NCBI GenBank assembly: GCA_004194705.1
Contig: SADC01001020.1
Location: 62,001 to 126,000 of the forward strand
Direction of reading: 5' to 3'
DNA length: 64,000 nucleotides
Source of the DNA: Ditylenchus dipsaci
Taxonomy: Eukaryota; Nematoda; Chromadorea; Rhabditida; Anguinidae
This document shows positions 24,170-35,643 of the stretch, piece after piece (within the stretch, counting starts at the first letter, position 1; each line of letters opens with the position of its first letter). The position numbers and the translations under genes were made by a program. The notes under the pieces were generated by a model. That model saw only the letters and a list, made by a program, of their open reading frames with translations, ran no database searches and was not told where the DNA came from.

Positions 24170-25148
24170 ATTTTGGACAACAAAACTGCCAGCCAAATTA
24201 AAATTAGAAATTAAATTTTGGCCTCCAAGACTCAACTTTGGGGGCTTTAAAGGACTGGAAATGGAAAAGAGTCAACAGATTGGGCTACTGTACCAGCCAC
24301 TTAATCGCCCACTATTGTTTACAAGGACTCTTCTTCCTTTCTGTGTGGATTGCTCAATGAGTTGGCTGGCTTTTCCTTCTGGCGGAGTGGTAGATTAACT
24401 CCTCCTTCCTTGTTCCCTTGCTGCTATTGTGATCAGTGGCAGATAGGATTATTTCTCGCCCGATGGCCAGAACTTTTGGTGCTAACAAGTGGACTACTAT
24501 GCAAGACTAACTTTCTATGACTATTGAAGGGCCCACAACACACAGGCTATTACATTACACGCCACAATAATAGTGCCTCACATCGCCTATTGTTTTGTTT
24601 ATAAATTTGTAGATTTGGGGAAGCAAGATGTGCTCTTGCGGGTAAAGCCCTAATGTGTTGACTATTTTACTGGCTTAGTAGTCAGTTAGTGATGAATAAG
24701 TTAGTTATGAAAGTTAAAATGCATACTTGCATTTTTCGATTTTCTCAAAACTGAAAATGATAAAATAATTATTTTTTGAATTGTATTTAAATTAAACACA
24801 ATCCAAGCATGATCAAGGAGAAAAATTTCTGGTCCCCCTGTCAGAAATTTTCGCGAACGCCACTGCCACTTTATTTGAGTCCCGAGCTCTTTATTTTATT
24901 TTTTGGAATTTAAAATTTTCATATATTTGTTCTAAAAATTCAATAAGCACTGGATAACATGTCACGGAAACCAAATGTTGTTTATCTCAAAATTTTGAGT
25001 TTGGAGCTAGTTTGGTATAATCTTGCTTTCTGGTGAGAGGAGTAAGGATTGGGTGAGTAATTGAGTATTGCTACAAAAATGTATAAATCACAGTGTATTT
25101 TTGCATAAATTTAGTTTTTAGAAATGCGAATCTGTTAATTATTAACTT
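24170..25148. other. Forkhead upstream region / RNase H downstream region
   Basis: No exon was seen. A 40-bp copy of forkhead exon 2 lies at 25022-25061. The stretch around 24300-24560 is less AT-rich than usual and could be promoter DNA of the forkhead gene, but no specific site is recognisable. The word AATAAGCACTGGATAA at 24946 recurs near 25645. Confidence 0.4.
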
Positions 25149-27934
25149 TTAAAAAAAAGCGTTATCGGCTTCACTTCTCAAAATTGCGTCAAAGTCTATG
25201 CAAACTTCTTTGGCAGCTTCTGGTTCAACCACCTTGTCATTTTTGACTGGGATATACTCTGTTGTAGCTTTTACCTTAATATTTTTATAATAATTTTATT
25301 GACGTCTATAATTATTTCAGCAAGAAAAAAATACCTTAGGTGGAATATAGATAAAAAGTTTTCGGTCCCAGGATCCACATCTATCAAGGGTCGGAATCTG
25401 TATACTCTTTTGTTCTGGCTTCTCATCTCTAGATGGTAAGCCTATAGCCTTTCTCGCCAATTTATCAGCCTGCAAAGTTATAAAATTTAAATTTATGACA
25501 ATTAAACTTAAAACCTCAAGATTGTCTGGATGTCCGTCATGACCTATAAATTTTGTTTTCATACAACCATACCTGATTAGTTTATTTATATGATTTAATG
25601 TAAATTTTTTGTCAAAATCTTATTTTTTGGCAGCAAAAGAGCGATAAGCACTGGATAAAATAGCAAACTTTTTTTGACTAATGTGTAGGGCTAATAGAAG
25701 TCGATCATTTCGAATCTGGTCGAATCTTATATGTCATATTACGCCTACAAATTGGTAAAAACAAGCCAAAAAAGAAATAGCGTGCCACCACGTGGGGTCG
25801 AACCTGCGACCTGCTTTGGTCCATAAAATACAAACGCTTTTTCACTGCGCCATGCATCGAAAAAATTTCTAGTCACACAAGTCGCCCGCGCCCTTTAATA
25901 TTGTCTGGAAAATAGCAAGGATTCCGATGATGCCGGCCGTTTTTTGTAAAAAGCAACAGTTTTGCCAAAAAGATTGAATGAACCTCTTTGAAAAAAGGAG
26001 TTCATTACCTGAAGAGTCTTTTTGACAAACTGTTGCCATTTAAAAAAGTGACCGTCGGAATTGGAAACCTTACAGCTTCACCAGCTAAATTAACCGAAGA
26101 TGACTGGCAAAAAATCAACATTTATAAAAAAAGTGGTGACCTTAGTTCGTTGCATCGAAAGTCGGCTGCATTTCTCAGGTATTGTATTCCCCTCCAAAAT
26201 GGAATCGAAATATCAAAATGCTCTAAACCATTACACCTAAAAAATCATTTTCCCACCTTTAATATATTGAAAGTACACGCCATTGGGAAATCCTCGTGCC
26301 AAATTTCTTATTCTTAATATCTGCGAACAAAAGATGCAGTCATTAGGCATCCACTGAAGTGCTAATATCAGGGGTAGATAGTCGGTGTAGAGAACAATTT
26401 GCTTGTTTCTTAAATAACACATGCTAATTATAAAACAAAAAGCCTATTTACTTGTATATTTTTTCCTTAGCTAGCCACTCCAGGGCGTGCAAAGCCGCTG
26501 CAACTTCGCCAAAACCACTGGTGTTCAACTCTTCTCGATTGTACTTTGGTGATTGTTCAGAAAATTTCAAATGTTCATCAACAAACCCTCCGATGCCAAC
26601 GTCCCCGTTAAATTTTCGTGAAGCGTCTGTATATACCTGAAATTTAACTTGTCGATTTTCAAAGAAGCATGCCCGTGCATTTCAAAAAGTTAAGGCGGGG
26701 ACCAGCAATTTTTTTGAATAGTTTCATTTTTCACTCGTCAAATCTAATATTAATCACATCATATTATTTTTAAAAAACTAGGGTGAAAGCTTAAAAAATC
26801 TAGATGAGAACGCAAGTAAAAATCTTTAAGAAGCAAGAGCAGTGCTGGTCCCCGCGTTTTCTCCGTGTCGCGCACTGGCATGACCCTTTAAAGGGCCATT
26901 GCCGTCTTTGACAACGGTTGTCCCCCGCCAATTCAATTTTTTTTTCTGAATCATTCAAACTCTGTACGATTTTTTCAACTTGGTTTGTAACAAAACTATA
27001 CCTAAAATTAGGCTTGTTTTGTTAAAAACCAAGTTGAAAAATCCGTACAGAAGTTGAATGATTAGGCACGAAAATTTGAATTGGCGGGGGACAATTCAAA
27101 ACAGGTGGCAATGACCCTTTAACAGAGGAAAACAAAATCACCTTTAAAATGCTGTTTTTATCTGCTTTGGCAAGAGATTCATTAAAATAGTCCACACGTC
27201 CATACTGATTCCTCTCAGGCGAGTCTAACCTAAGACCCTTGGGTGTTCGAGATTTTTCTCGAGAAGATAATCGATCTGTTTTTGCTAAGGGGCTTATAAT
27301 TTCTAAATTATTATTACCTTTATTTTTTGGTACTTATTCCGTTCAACAAATACCCCAAAGCTGAAACCCCAACTTGAAGACCTAAATAGGTTATTTAAGT
27401 CAACTTCTCTATTCTCCCCAAAGCGCCGATCCCTCCCCAACCCCCCCCCCCCACCCAATTTTTGAAAATATTTTTAGAGGGGGGGGGGGGTTCCGGTTTT
27501 CTAAACGGGATAAGTAGGTTTTCTAAACGGGATAAGTACCAATTTTTTACATTTTTACACACTTAAAAAGTTACTTGGGTAATCCTGCGTTTTTTCTCGC
27601 TTGATCCAAAGGTCTTGGTGAGCGGGATTAATTTTTGTTGCTGAAAGTTTTAAATAAGCGCTTTTGTTTTCTTTGCCTGAAATAATAACAAAAAATTAGT
27701 TGCTCGGTAGTAAAAAAAGTGGGTAAGCAAGGCTTAGCAAAATAGTGAGCCAAAACACCTTTAACAGCATGTCGATGTGATATGTGTTGTCCAAAACTGC
27801 TTCTTGTAAAGCTTATGACTTGCAGACCTAAAAAGGTTATTTAAGTCAACTTCTCGATTCTCCCAAAAACTACCTTCTGGATATGATAAAGAAATATAAG
27901 TAAGACAAAATACTGAGAGTAAAATAATACGCAT
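25149..27934 (-). CDS. RNase H domain protein with signal peptide
   Basis: Eight exons, all phases consistent, 316 residues, no frame break: 27934-27874, 27676-27575, 27302-27142, 26636-26452, 26408-26257, 25543-25515, 25469-25335 and 25274-25149. RNase H cleaves the RNA strand of RNA/DNA hybrids. The four carboxylates are present: Asp112 (VYTDAS), Glu152 (GEVAAALHALEWL), Asp179 (QIVLYTDYL) and Asp232 (NLEADKLARKA), plus the catalytic-loop His222 (IKGHDGHPDN). Residues 1-18 form a hydrophobic, signal-peptide-like start (MRIILLSVFCLTYIS). Residues 20-108 are a basic, Ser/Pro-rich linker with no visible hybrid-binding domain. The C-terminal tail of about 70 residues is unfamiliar (CGSWDRKLFIYIPPK). 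RNase H1 enzymes usually carry a mitochondrial presequence or act in the nucleus, so a secretory start is odd. Intron 5 contains a SINE-like insertion. Confidence is high for the domain and moderate for the first exon. Confidence 0.88.
25785..25900 (-). repeat. tRNA-derived SINE-like segment
   Basis: On the minus strand it reads TGGCGCAGTGAAAAAGC (box A-like) and, about 40 bp on, GCAGGTTCGACCCC (box B). A related piece lies at 2342-2410 on the plus strand. It sits in RNase H intron 5. Confidence 0.5.
26660..27122. mobile_element. Two adjacent hairpin MITEs in RNase H intron 3
   Basis: The right one (26889-27122) is TTTAAAGGGCCATTGCC ... GGCAATGACCCTTTAA, with inner arms TTGTCCCCCGCCAATTCAA in both orientations and TTAA at both ends. 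The left one (26660-26888) pairs GGCGGGGACCAGCAATTT with GTGCTGGTCCCCGC and starts GCATGCCCGTGC. Confidence 0.75.
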
Positions 27935-29049
27935 TTTATTTAGTCGAAAGATGCATGTGAAGCGCAGACTGTACCAACCTATATATATCTATATATGGCA
28001 GTGTTGATCAGCCGCTGCGACCTTTAAGTTCAGAGTTCTTTGCTCTAGCTTTCTCAAAAGCGTATGCACTGCCAATCAATACCCGCATATCATATACATG
28101 ATTTATGGTTAAGTTTTTTGTAAATTCCCATGATCAGTTCAGGTGAACCAGCAAAAAATTTCACAATAATATAAATTATCCATTTGTAACGGACAAAGCT
28201 TTTTTGGTGCAGAAATTAGCTAGCGCAAAAATACTATTTTGGTGCAATTTGCACAAAAAAGTCTTTTTTGCAACGTGTCTATACAGAGTTTTGGGCTTAA
28301 CAAAATGGCGTTTTTGTTTTTACAAAAAGTAAAATCAACGTCGAAGGCTACTCAATAATAGTCATTTTGTAGGTGAGAAAGTGGTGGTAATATTTCTAAA
28401 ATTTTCAGTTCTGTGGTATTTTCAAAAGTTTACAGTGAATTTGATTGAGCGGATGATGTCTTGATCAGCCTGTTTTTTTTTCGTTAATCTGCAATGTTTT
28501 TGATCTCTGACTGTCAAATCTTAAAATTCCGGATGTGCTTAAGTTCGTCACATGAAAATTTAAGGCGATGCTAGCGAATACGACCACCCCCCCCCCCCAA
28601 GAATCCGACCTTTTAAAATTTGCTGTAACTACACTTTGAAACAAGAAATTTAGGCTTAGCCCTTAAGCTTGGGGCAGGCCAGCGTACGGAAGTTGTGACT
28701 AATAACTGTGTTACGCACTTTTTCCTGGGTCTGGGACATAAATTTGGTACTTTTTACATAAGTAAAAAAGTGAAAATCGTTGGGGGGGGTGGTGGTATTC
28801 GCTACTAGGGTCAAAGTTAGCCTTTGTAAAAGCTTATATTTTTCATGAAAGTTTCATTTTAAAAATATAGGGATAAAGTAGTTCCGCTGTTTTGGCTTTC
28901 GAGCGCTAACAAAATTAATTTTATTTTATCCAATTTACACGGTACAACGTAAAACGCATAATTGCATTTGAATCAATGTAAAAATCATATAAGTCATTAG
29001 TTTGCATGCAAGCAAATTAGGTACAACCTAATACGGTTCAATATTAATT
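27935..29049. other. Intergenic region with one palindromic element
   Basis: TATATATCTATATATG at about 27981 lies 50 bp upstream of the RNase H start and may be its promoter region. The palindrome at 28557-28812 (GCGAATACGACCACCCC and GGGTGGTGGTATTCGCTA) has an interior related to 50937-51165 (TGCTGTAACTACACTTTG against TGCTGTAACTACCCTTTG). No exon was seen. Confidence 0.5.
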
Positions 29050-32000
29050 CTAGCTCTTCTTAATATCAGCATATCTGTCCCAAGTGTTCAGCAAAATTTT
29101 AAAATGTTCTTCATTTGTCACTTGCTGTAGGTGTGGGCTGTGTGTGCCATGAGAAGTAACAAGGTTGACAGGTGAAATAGTGTTCTCTCTGCCCATACTG
29201 GCCAAGTGACCACTTTTACTTACAAGCCCATAAAGACTAAGGTTTAAATCTTTGAACAATAAGCAAGCATTTTTTCTTAAAATAGGGTGATATCTTAAAG
29301 TAAGAGAAAATTAATTAATTTTTTTGTTAAAAGCATTACTTACCTGATCACAGTTATTTGAATGCAAAGGTTAGAAAAAGAAAATGCTATATAGTAGAAA
29401 AGAGAATACAATTCCGCAGAGCTGGATGTGCTCAACACTTCAAAATAGTACAAAGCTACGCCAAGAAACGTCATTACAGTGTTTAAAAAGTGAAAGCAGA
29501 ACGTGGAGCCAGTTGTTTGCCTGTTCGAATATTTTCAGAAAGCTAAAATTTTGTCAAGTGTTTAAAAATTGTACTTTTTTCTTTAAAAAATAAAAAGACA
29601 TTAAAAATGTTATTTCCGTATTTTCACTTATGAAAATCCTCCTCGTACCCAGAACCTTTTTCTCGGATTTTCAAATTTTCTTACACGCGAAAGGCACGAT
29701 CAACCCGTCACGTGTCAAAGAACGTTATATCCTTAAAAAAACTCTCTTTAAATAGGTTACGAAACCGTTTGCGAAAGATACTGACTTTTGAAAATTAGAA
29801 ATTTTTGGTCTACTACGTAGTGCAGATTAGCACCAACACTTATTGGTTACTTGTGGTGCAGTGAATTAGGTTCACGGTCTAATTAGAAATGGTAAGCTCA
29901 AATTCCCAATCGATGCAGTTTTTAATTTTTAAAAATTTGAAGTCCTCTTTTTTAATATTTTCAACGATCATAAATGACCTCCCTCACCCAAAAAAGAATC
30001 TTACGCTCCATTCAAGTTTAAACCAACCCTTTTAGTCACAAATGGTAGAGCACAAATTGTCTTATTCTCTCTGTTGAATAAATATTTTTGTACTTTTTTG
30101 AGCTACTCTTCAGCTATAACTTGTTTTAATTGTTGGCCAAAACCTCAAAAAAATCGGGGTTTTCACCGGCCTTCAGTTACCTGTCAATTACCTGTTAATT
30201 ATTTGTGCTATTCTGCTGTACGTCGCAGGTCAAAAAATTCTAACTTTCAAGAGCCAATATCTCGGCTTCTCTGTTGATGCTGTCATCCTTCGCTCTGGCT
30301 TTAGGTATCTTCTCTCTTTTGTTCCTTTTTTCAGCTCTCGTTTAATTAAACCGAGAGCTGAAAAAAGGAACAAAAGAGAGAAGATACCTAAAGCCAGAGC
30401 GAAGGATGACAGCATCAACAGAGAAGAGAGCCAGAATTTTTAAACCGATAGCTGAAAAAAAGGAACAAAAGAGAGAAGATACCTGAGGCCAGAGCGAAGG
30501 CCAGAGCGAACCAAGGCTGAAAAAAAAAGAACAAAACAGAGAAGATACCTGAGGCCAGAGCAAAGGAAGACAGCATCAACCAAGAAGAGAGGTCAGCACG
30601 CTCCTGACGGCAATTTAAAAAAAAAATTTTTTTTTTTTTTAAATTTTTTTTTAACCGAGAGCTGAAAAAAAGGAACAAAAGAGAGAAGATACCTAAAGCC
30701 AGAGCGAAGGATGACAGCATCAACAGAGAAGAGAGCCAGAATTTTTTAAACCGATAGCTGAAAAAAAGGAACAAAAGAGAGAAGATACCTGAGGCCAGAG
30801 CGAAGGCCAGAGCGAACCAAGGGCTGAAAAAAAAAGAACAAAACAGAGAAGATACCTGAGGCCAGAGCAAAGGAAGACAGCATCAACTAAGAAGAGAGCC
30901 AGAATTTTTAAACCAAGGGCTGAAAAAAAAAACAAAACAGAGAAGATACCTGAGGCCAGAGCAAAGGAAGACAGCATCAACTAAGAAGAGAGCCAGAATT
31001 TTTAAACCAAGGGCTGAAAAAAAAAGAACAAAACAGAGAAGATACCTGAGGCCAGAGCAAAGGAAGACAGCATCAACTAAGAAGAGAGCCAGAATTTTTA
31101 AACCAAGGGCTGAAAGAAAAAGAAGAAAACAGAGAAGATACCTGAGGCCAGAGCAAAGGAAGACAGCATCAACTAAGAAGAGAGCCAGAATTTTTAAATC
31201 AAGGGCTGAAAAAAAGGAACAAAACAGAGAAGATACCTGAGGCCAGAGCAAAGGAAGACAGCATCAACTGAGGCCAGAGCAATTAGCACTCGATTCAGCA
31301 CGTAGCAAATTTTGCGAACGGTTCCGTAATCAGCTCAAAGAAAGATATATTTGGTATATAACGTTCTTTTATATGTGACGGGGTTATTTCCCGTGTTGAA
31401 CTTTTTTGATGTTACGGGAACTCACAAATAAAAGCCCTGAATCTCAGCTATCCGAAGATACTGAATTTACCGGTGTAGTATTGAAAAATCTAACAAAAAA
31501 TAGTGAAATCGAGGAAAAGAACTTTGGGCACAACATACGGGTTTTGGCCAGAGCGTTTATAACGGTATTCTTTGTTTTAAATCAAGGCACACTATTAGTT
31601 ATTTTACATCGTTGCTGTCCAAATGAGCATCAAAAAAAGGTTGGTTAAATCGAGGTTTGTTAATAGGTATAGTAAATTTATAGGTATGAGAATCCCGAAA
31701 AGTGTAATCATCGCCCCTATGGATGTTAACGTTATATTTAATATGACCCTAGAATGCTTTAACAACCGAAGAGGCCGGTCTTTTCAGTAGTTCTTGGGTT
31801 ACATGTAGGGAATTGCATAAATAAATTTTAGATACATAAAAGGTTCTTCCAATAATATGTGCGAACATCTTGAATGATCCAATAAAAGTCACCCAATAAA
31901 AGGTTCTTCCAAGGGGCTTTGAGAGTTAGAGATGCGCACACCCACATACCTTAGACAAAAATCACTCGAAAGTAACTCTGGATGCATAAAAATGTATGCA

Positions 32001-34967
32001 TACAAGAGTTTATATATTCAGTAGGCCCCAGTTAACAAAACTATGTTCAAATTCCATCTTTTTCGGGTATCCAGGTACCCTTTCAGGTTAAATTGCCTTG
32101 GGGGACCAAGTAAAAAGTCGAATTTTGGGCAAAAATTTAAAAAAAATGATTTTTGTGGGAAATATGTCAGAAAATAATTTTTTTTTATCGTTTTAAGCAT
32201 ATAAAAATTACTTAGGAGTCGTTTAAACACTATTTTTCACGAAAAAATGATTGAGCGGATCAAAACCCCGGTCCGATGTGATCAATCGCCCAGAATTACG
32301 CACTAATCCACCCTGAACCACTCTAAATCACTCCAAATTACCTTAAATCTGGAATTCTGGGCGATTAATTGCATAGGACTGCGATTTTTTCGCAGAACGT
32401 TTACCCCCCCCCCTCTTTAGTAAACCCCCAAAAACCAATTATTTTTGCCTTTCGGCCACTCTGGAGTGAGTCCTGGGCGATCCTGAAAAAGAGGGGTTGG
32501 TCTAGTCCCTCATATACTCATAACCACGGTTGCTGGTTCGAATCCTTCTAAGTGCAAAATAACTTTAAATTGCAGCATCAGGTTAGGGTAGTTGCGTGGT
32601 TACGGGTGGCTTGAAGCGGTTTAGGGTAGTTTGAAGTGGTTTGAGATTTTTTAGGGTGGTTTTGGGGTGTTGGAACTTCACCACAGCACACATAAAACAC
32701 ATACTTCACCAGGCCAGAGACCCAGTTATCCAAAATTTGATCAAACACTCCGAGAAGTTTTGGCTCAGATTGGAAAAATTCCATAATGAATCAAGCAGAG
32801 TCTGGCTTTTGACGAATTATAGTTTTTGCTGTTCCACACCCTGCTGGATGTACTATCATATCCAAGGGTTAGAGAATGAAACACTCTGTAGTGTACGTAA
32901 ATTGCCTCAAAGTCCAAGTGAGCTCAAAAGCCGATTCAAAACCCAAATTTTAATCGTTTTTGACATTCATGATGAAGATAGAGAAGTAGAATGACCATTA
33001 AGAAGGCTTATTAAAAATGGGGTTGAGTTTGATTTGGAAGAATTCTATGGGTTTTTTCTCGTTTGGTGAAATTGTATTGGGCATTTTTCCCGTATCGAAA
33101 AATTACATTGGAAATTTTTCTGGTTGGGTAGGTCTCACCCGTCATTTTGTCTCTTCTTTGACTGAAAAATCAATTTTTGTCCTAATTTACAACTAAAACA
33201 GTTAAAAGGCTGAAGTTTTCAAAAAATAAGAAGATGGGATGGTGTCATACATAACCAACCCCTGCCCCCTGCCCAAAATTGACTTTTATAGAAGTGTTTT
33301 TTCATCATTGTTTTGCCATAATAGGCTGCAAAGTAACTACAAACAAAAGTAATGGCCGTATACGAATCGCCGGCAAATTAAATTGGCGATTCGCCGATTT
33401 GCGGCTCCAGAAAAGTTTAGGCTTTTAGAAACTCTTAGTCGGCGCTTACAATTTTACAAAAACCTATTTTGCCGTGGACAACCACATAGCACAAATATTC
33501 GGCACAAAAAACAGGACACATTTTTTTAAATTAACGAAGTCTAAGACAAGTTTTTAAGCGCATAATTTACCTGATAAGCTTCAGTTAAGGTATTGTAGGA
33601 ACTCATATATATTCTCGAATTATATCTCTTCTCATTTAAGTAAGTGATTAGAAAAAGAACCTGAAAATAAAACCTTGATTTTTAAAAATAAATGCTAAAA
33701 AAAATATTAGAAATATTTCAGTAAAACTAAATAAAACGGTGATGAAAGCCATAATAACTGTTTCTTTAGACATTTCTCGTGTTGCATCTTGCGAAAAATA
33801 CTGGAAGAAAATAGAAAGACATGAAGCGAATATCTTAAAATCAAAATTAAGAAATAGTAACGAAATGCACACAAATAATTTTAATTTTAAATTTTTTTAT
33901 ATTTTTTATTCAAAAAACCCTTCTGAAAATTTGTGCTCTATATGTTTTGAAAGCTTTGAATACAAAAAATGCTAGATCTTAAAAGATGATTTTGAAAAAT
34001 CTTAATAATGTCAAAAAGCATGAATTTACGCAATTTTCAGGCTAAGTCTTAGACAAGGGTAACTTTGCGTGCGTTAATAACTCAACCTACTAACTCATGT
34101 TACCGTAAAACCTCTAATAGTAGTCCCCCCTCCCTCCTTCGCTCAAAATCGTGTTTGTAGTATTGCGTTTTGACCCACTTTTTGAAGACAGCTTTCATGC
34201 AAGTTGCCATTCATTTTATAGCCAATGAGATGAGCTACAAAATGAGTGGTAACTTGTCTAAGACATGTTTTGAAAAAGTGGGTCTAAAACACAATGCCAA
34301 GAACACGATTTTCAATCAGGGTGGGGGGCTATTATTAGAGGTTTTACGGTATCCACTTGCAGGCTAGAGAGTTTTTTTAGCCATCTAATAATGTTACAAA
34401 ATTCGGACGCTACCCGAGAATAACATTACAGCACTAAAAGAATGAGGAAAAAGAGTGAAATAATCTTTAGTATAAATGTGATATTGTAAACTTTTGAATC
34501 GCCTAAAAATAATTATAAAAAATGTAACATTAATAAAAACTCACAATCACACAAAACCAAATGGCACTAAAGTAGTAATTATTAAGGTTTTCGTACTTCT
34601 TCACCAAAACAGTTGCTAATATTCTTTCGAACAAAAAAGCGTAGCCGATAAAGTTGCTAAATACGATCACGAATATTTGTAGAAGCGACATAAATTTATT
34701 ATCATTCCAAAAAATATTTTGTGTCCAGAACTTTAAAAATATTTCTACTAGTCTTTCAATCGCAAAAGCAACTATGGCAATCGATTGACCAGTTAAAATA
34801 AACTTTAAGTTTTTGTGGATGACAGAAGTCTTATAAACAATATAAAAGTTGATGATTGAGACAGGCAATGTAAGCAAAAGTATTATAGATTCTGGGATAA
34901 TCACTAAATAGCAAAGTGGAATAGGCAATAAATCTGTCGGGTCCGATGAGTTCATGGCAATCGGCAC
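29050..34967 (-). CDS. Serpentine chemoreceptor, Sra superfamily (sre/srab-like)
   Basis: Four exons: 34967-34545, 33833-33571, 29542-29344 and 29293-29050, giving 376 codons once two one-base gaps are allowed. Exon 1 covers TM1-TM3 and ends with the family motif FERILATVLVKKYEN. Exon 2 covers TM4-TM5 and the third inner loop (YLNEKRYNSRIYM). Exon 2/3 joins LTEAYQ to LSENIRTGKQLAP, the ENIR signature of sra/srab/sre receptors. Exon 3 carries TM6-TM7. Exon 4 starts YHPILRKNACLLF, the usual end of TM7, and then a Ser-rich tail. The gaps are in T runs near 33665 and 29487. Nematode chemosensory GPCRs of this group act on sensory cilia. The 4-kb third intron holds a tandem array and several elements, and intron 1 holds a MITE. 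Confidence 0.85.
30232..31290. repeat. Tandem array, roughly 95-115 bp unit, with an inverted first unit
   Basis: About eight to nine units share AGAGAGAAGATACCT, GAGGCCAGAGC, GACAGCATCAAC and GAAGAGAGCCAGAATTTTT. The first unit (30240-30345) is inverted relative to the rest, making a hairpin around 30350. The minus-strand frames through it (Leu/Phe/Ser-rich repeats) are a by-product. Single related units occur at 38330-38600 and 61288-61350. Confidence 0.9.
31406..31648 (+). other. Open frame of unknown status inside the chemoreceptor intron
   Basis: About 80 codons without a stop, with LARAFITVFFVLNQGTLLVI as a hydrophobic stretch. No family is recognised and no splice partners were found. 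It may be chance or the remnant of an inserted gene. Confidence 0.2.
31900..32680. repeat. Half copy of the 4188 element, hairpin and GGT-rich degenerate repeats
   Basis: 31905-32240 matches one arm and part of the centre of the element at 4188-4910. ATCGCCCAGAATTACG at 32285 pairs with GGAATTCTGGGCGATT at 32350. 32578-32665 is a run of degenerate TTAGGGTAGTT-like words on the G-rich strand. A tRNA-like box B (CTGGTTCGAATCC) occurs at 32532. Confidence 0.55.
34101..34351. repeat. MITE with CCGTAAAACCTCTAATAG ends
   Basis: TA-CCGTAAAACCTCTAATAGT and ATTATTAGAGGTTTTACGG-TA are inverted. The inner arms ACCCACTTTTTGAAGACA and AAAAAGTGGGTCTAAAAC also pair. It lies in intron 1 of the chemoreceptor. 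Confidence 0.85.
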
Positions 34968-35338
34968 AGAATAAAATGGAAATGAGAAGTTTAGAAATAG
35001 GTTGTGACAGAGAAAGCTTCGAAAAAATTCTCATGTTAGTTCCTCATCACTTCTGTGTTAACTCAATTTTCAGGCTGTATTATAAAAGAAATAAAGCTTA
35101 ACTAAAATTGTAGTATTTTATTGAAAAATAACTGTGATGAATAAAAAAAAATTGTATAAGCGTGGGTATTTTTTATATTTTTCATGACTACGCTCACAAT
35201 ATTACACTTAATTTTATTCTTCAAAAGATTTATGACCAGAAAAAAGACTACGATTTTTGAATATGTTCAGTTCTTGAAAAAAGTCTCAAATGTCTCAAGA
35301 GTCTCAAGTCTCAAAAGTCCCAAGTCTCAAAAAATGTC

Positions 35339-35605
35339 TACCGTATTTTCTCTATTAATTACCCTGGATAAATTATTCTTCAACCCCAAAAAATCGGGAA
35401 ATTTTTTTGTTGGTTTTGAAATTTTTGGGTGCTCAACCGAAATTTAAAAAAAATAGAATTAACTAAGATCGTCGTGATTAAGAAAACGCAAAAAACAGAT
35501 TTGCAAAATAATTTGTTTGAGCTGAGATATAGGGTGCTCATGGGGGGTAATTAATAGAGAGTGGGTAAATATTAGAGAGGGGTAATTAATAGAGAAAATA
35601 CGGTA
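35339..35605. repeat. CCGTATTTTC-type MITE
   Basis: TA-CCGTATTTTCTCTATTAAT and TAATAGAGAAAATACGG-TA. The unit word GGTAATTAATAGAGA repeats near the right end. It is related to 21204, 45821 and 62086. Confidence 0.85.
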
Positions 35606-35643
35606 TGTAACTCGCCTCAACAAAAGACTTGTAATTTCTGACT

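Noticed and set aside
30342..31251. Long minus-strand Leu/Phe/Ser-rich frames that look like a repetitive membrane protein
   Set aside because: They follow the unit of the tandem array exactly, have no start or splice context, and vanish outside it.
30232..31290. CRISPR array
   Set aside because: The units are contiguous diverged tandem repeats without unique spacers, in a eukaryotic intron.
32500..32560. A functional tRNA-Met (CTCATAA loop and CTGGTTCGAATCC)
   Set aside because: No acceptor or D-stem pairing can be drawn around it; at most a tRNA-derived scrap.
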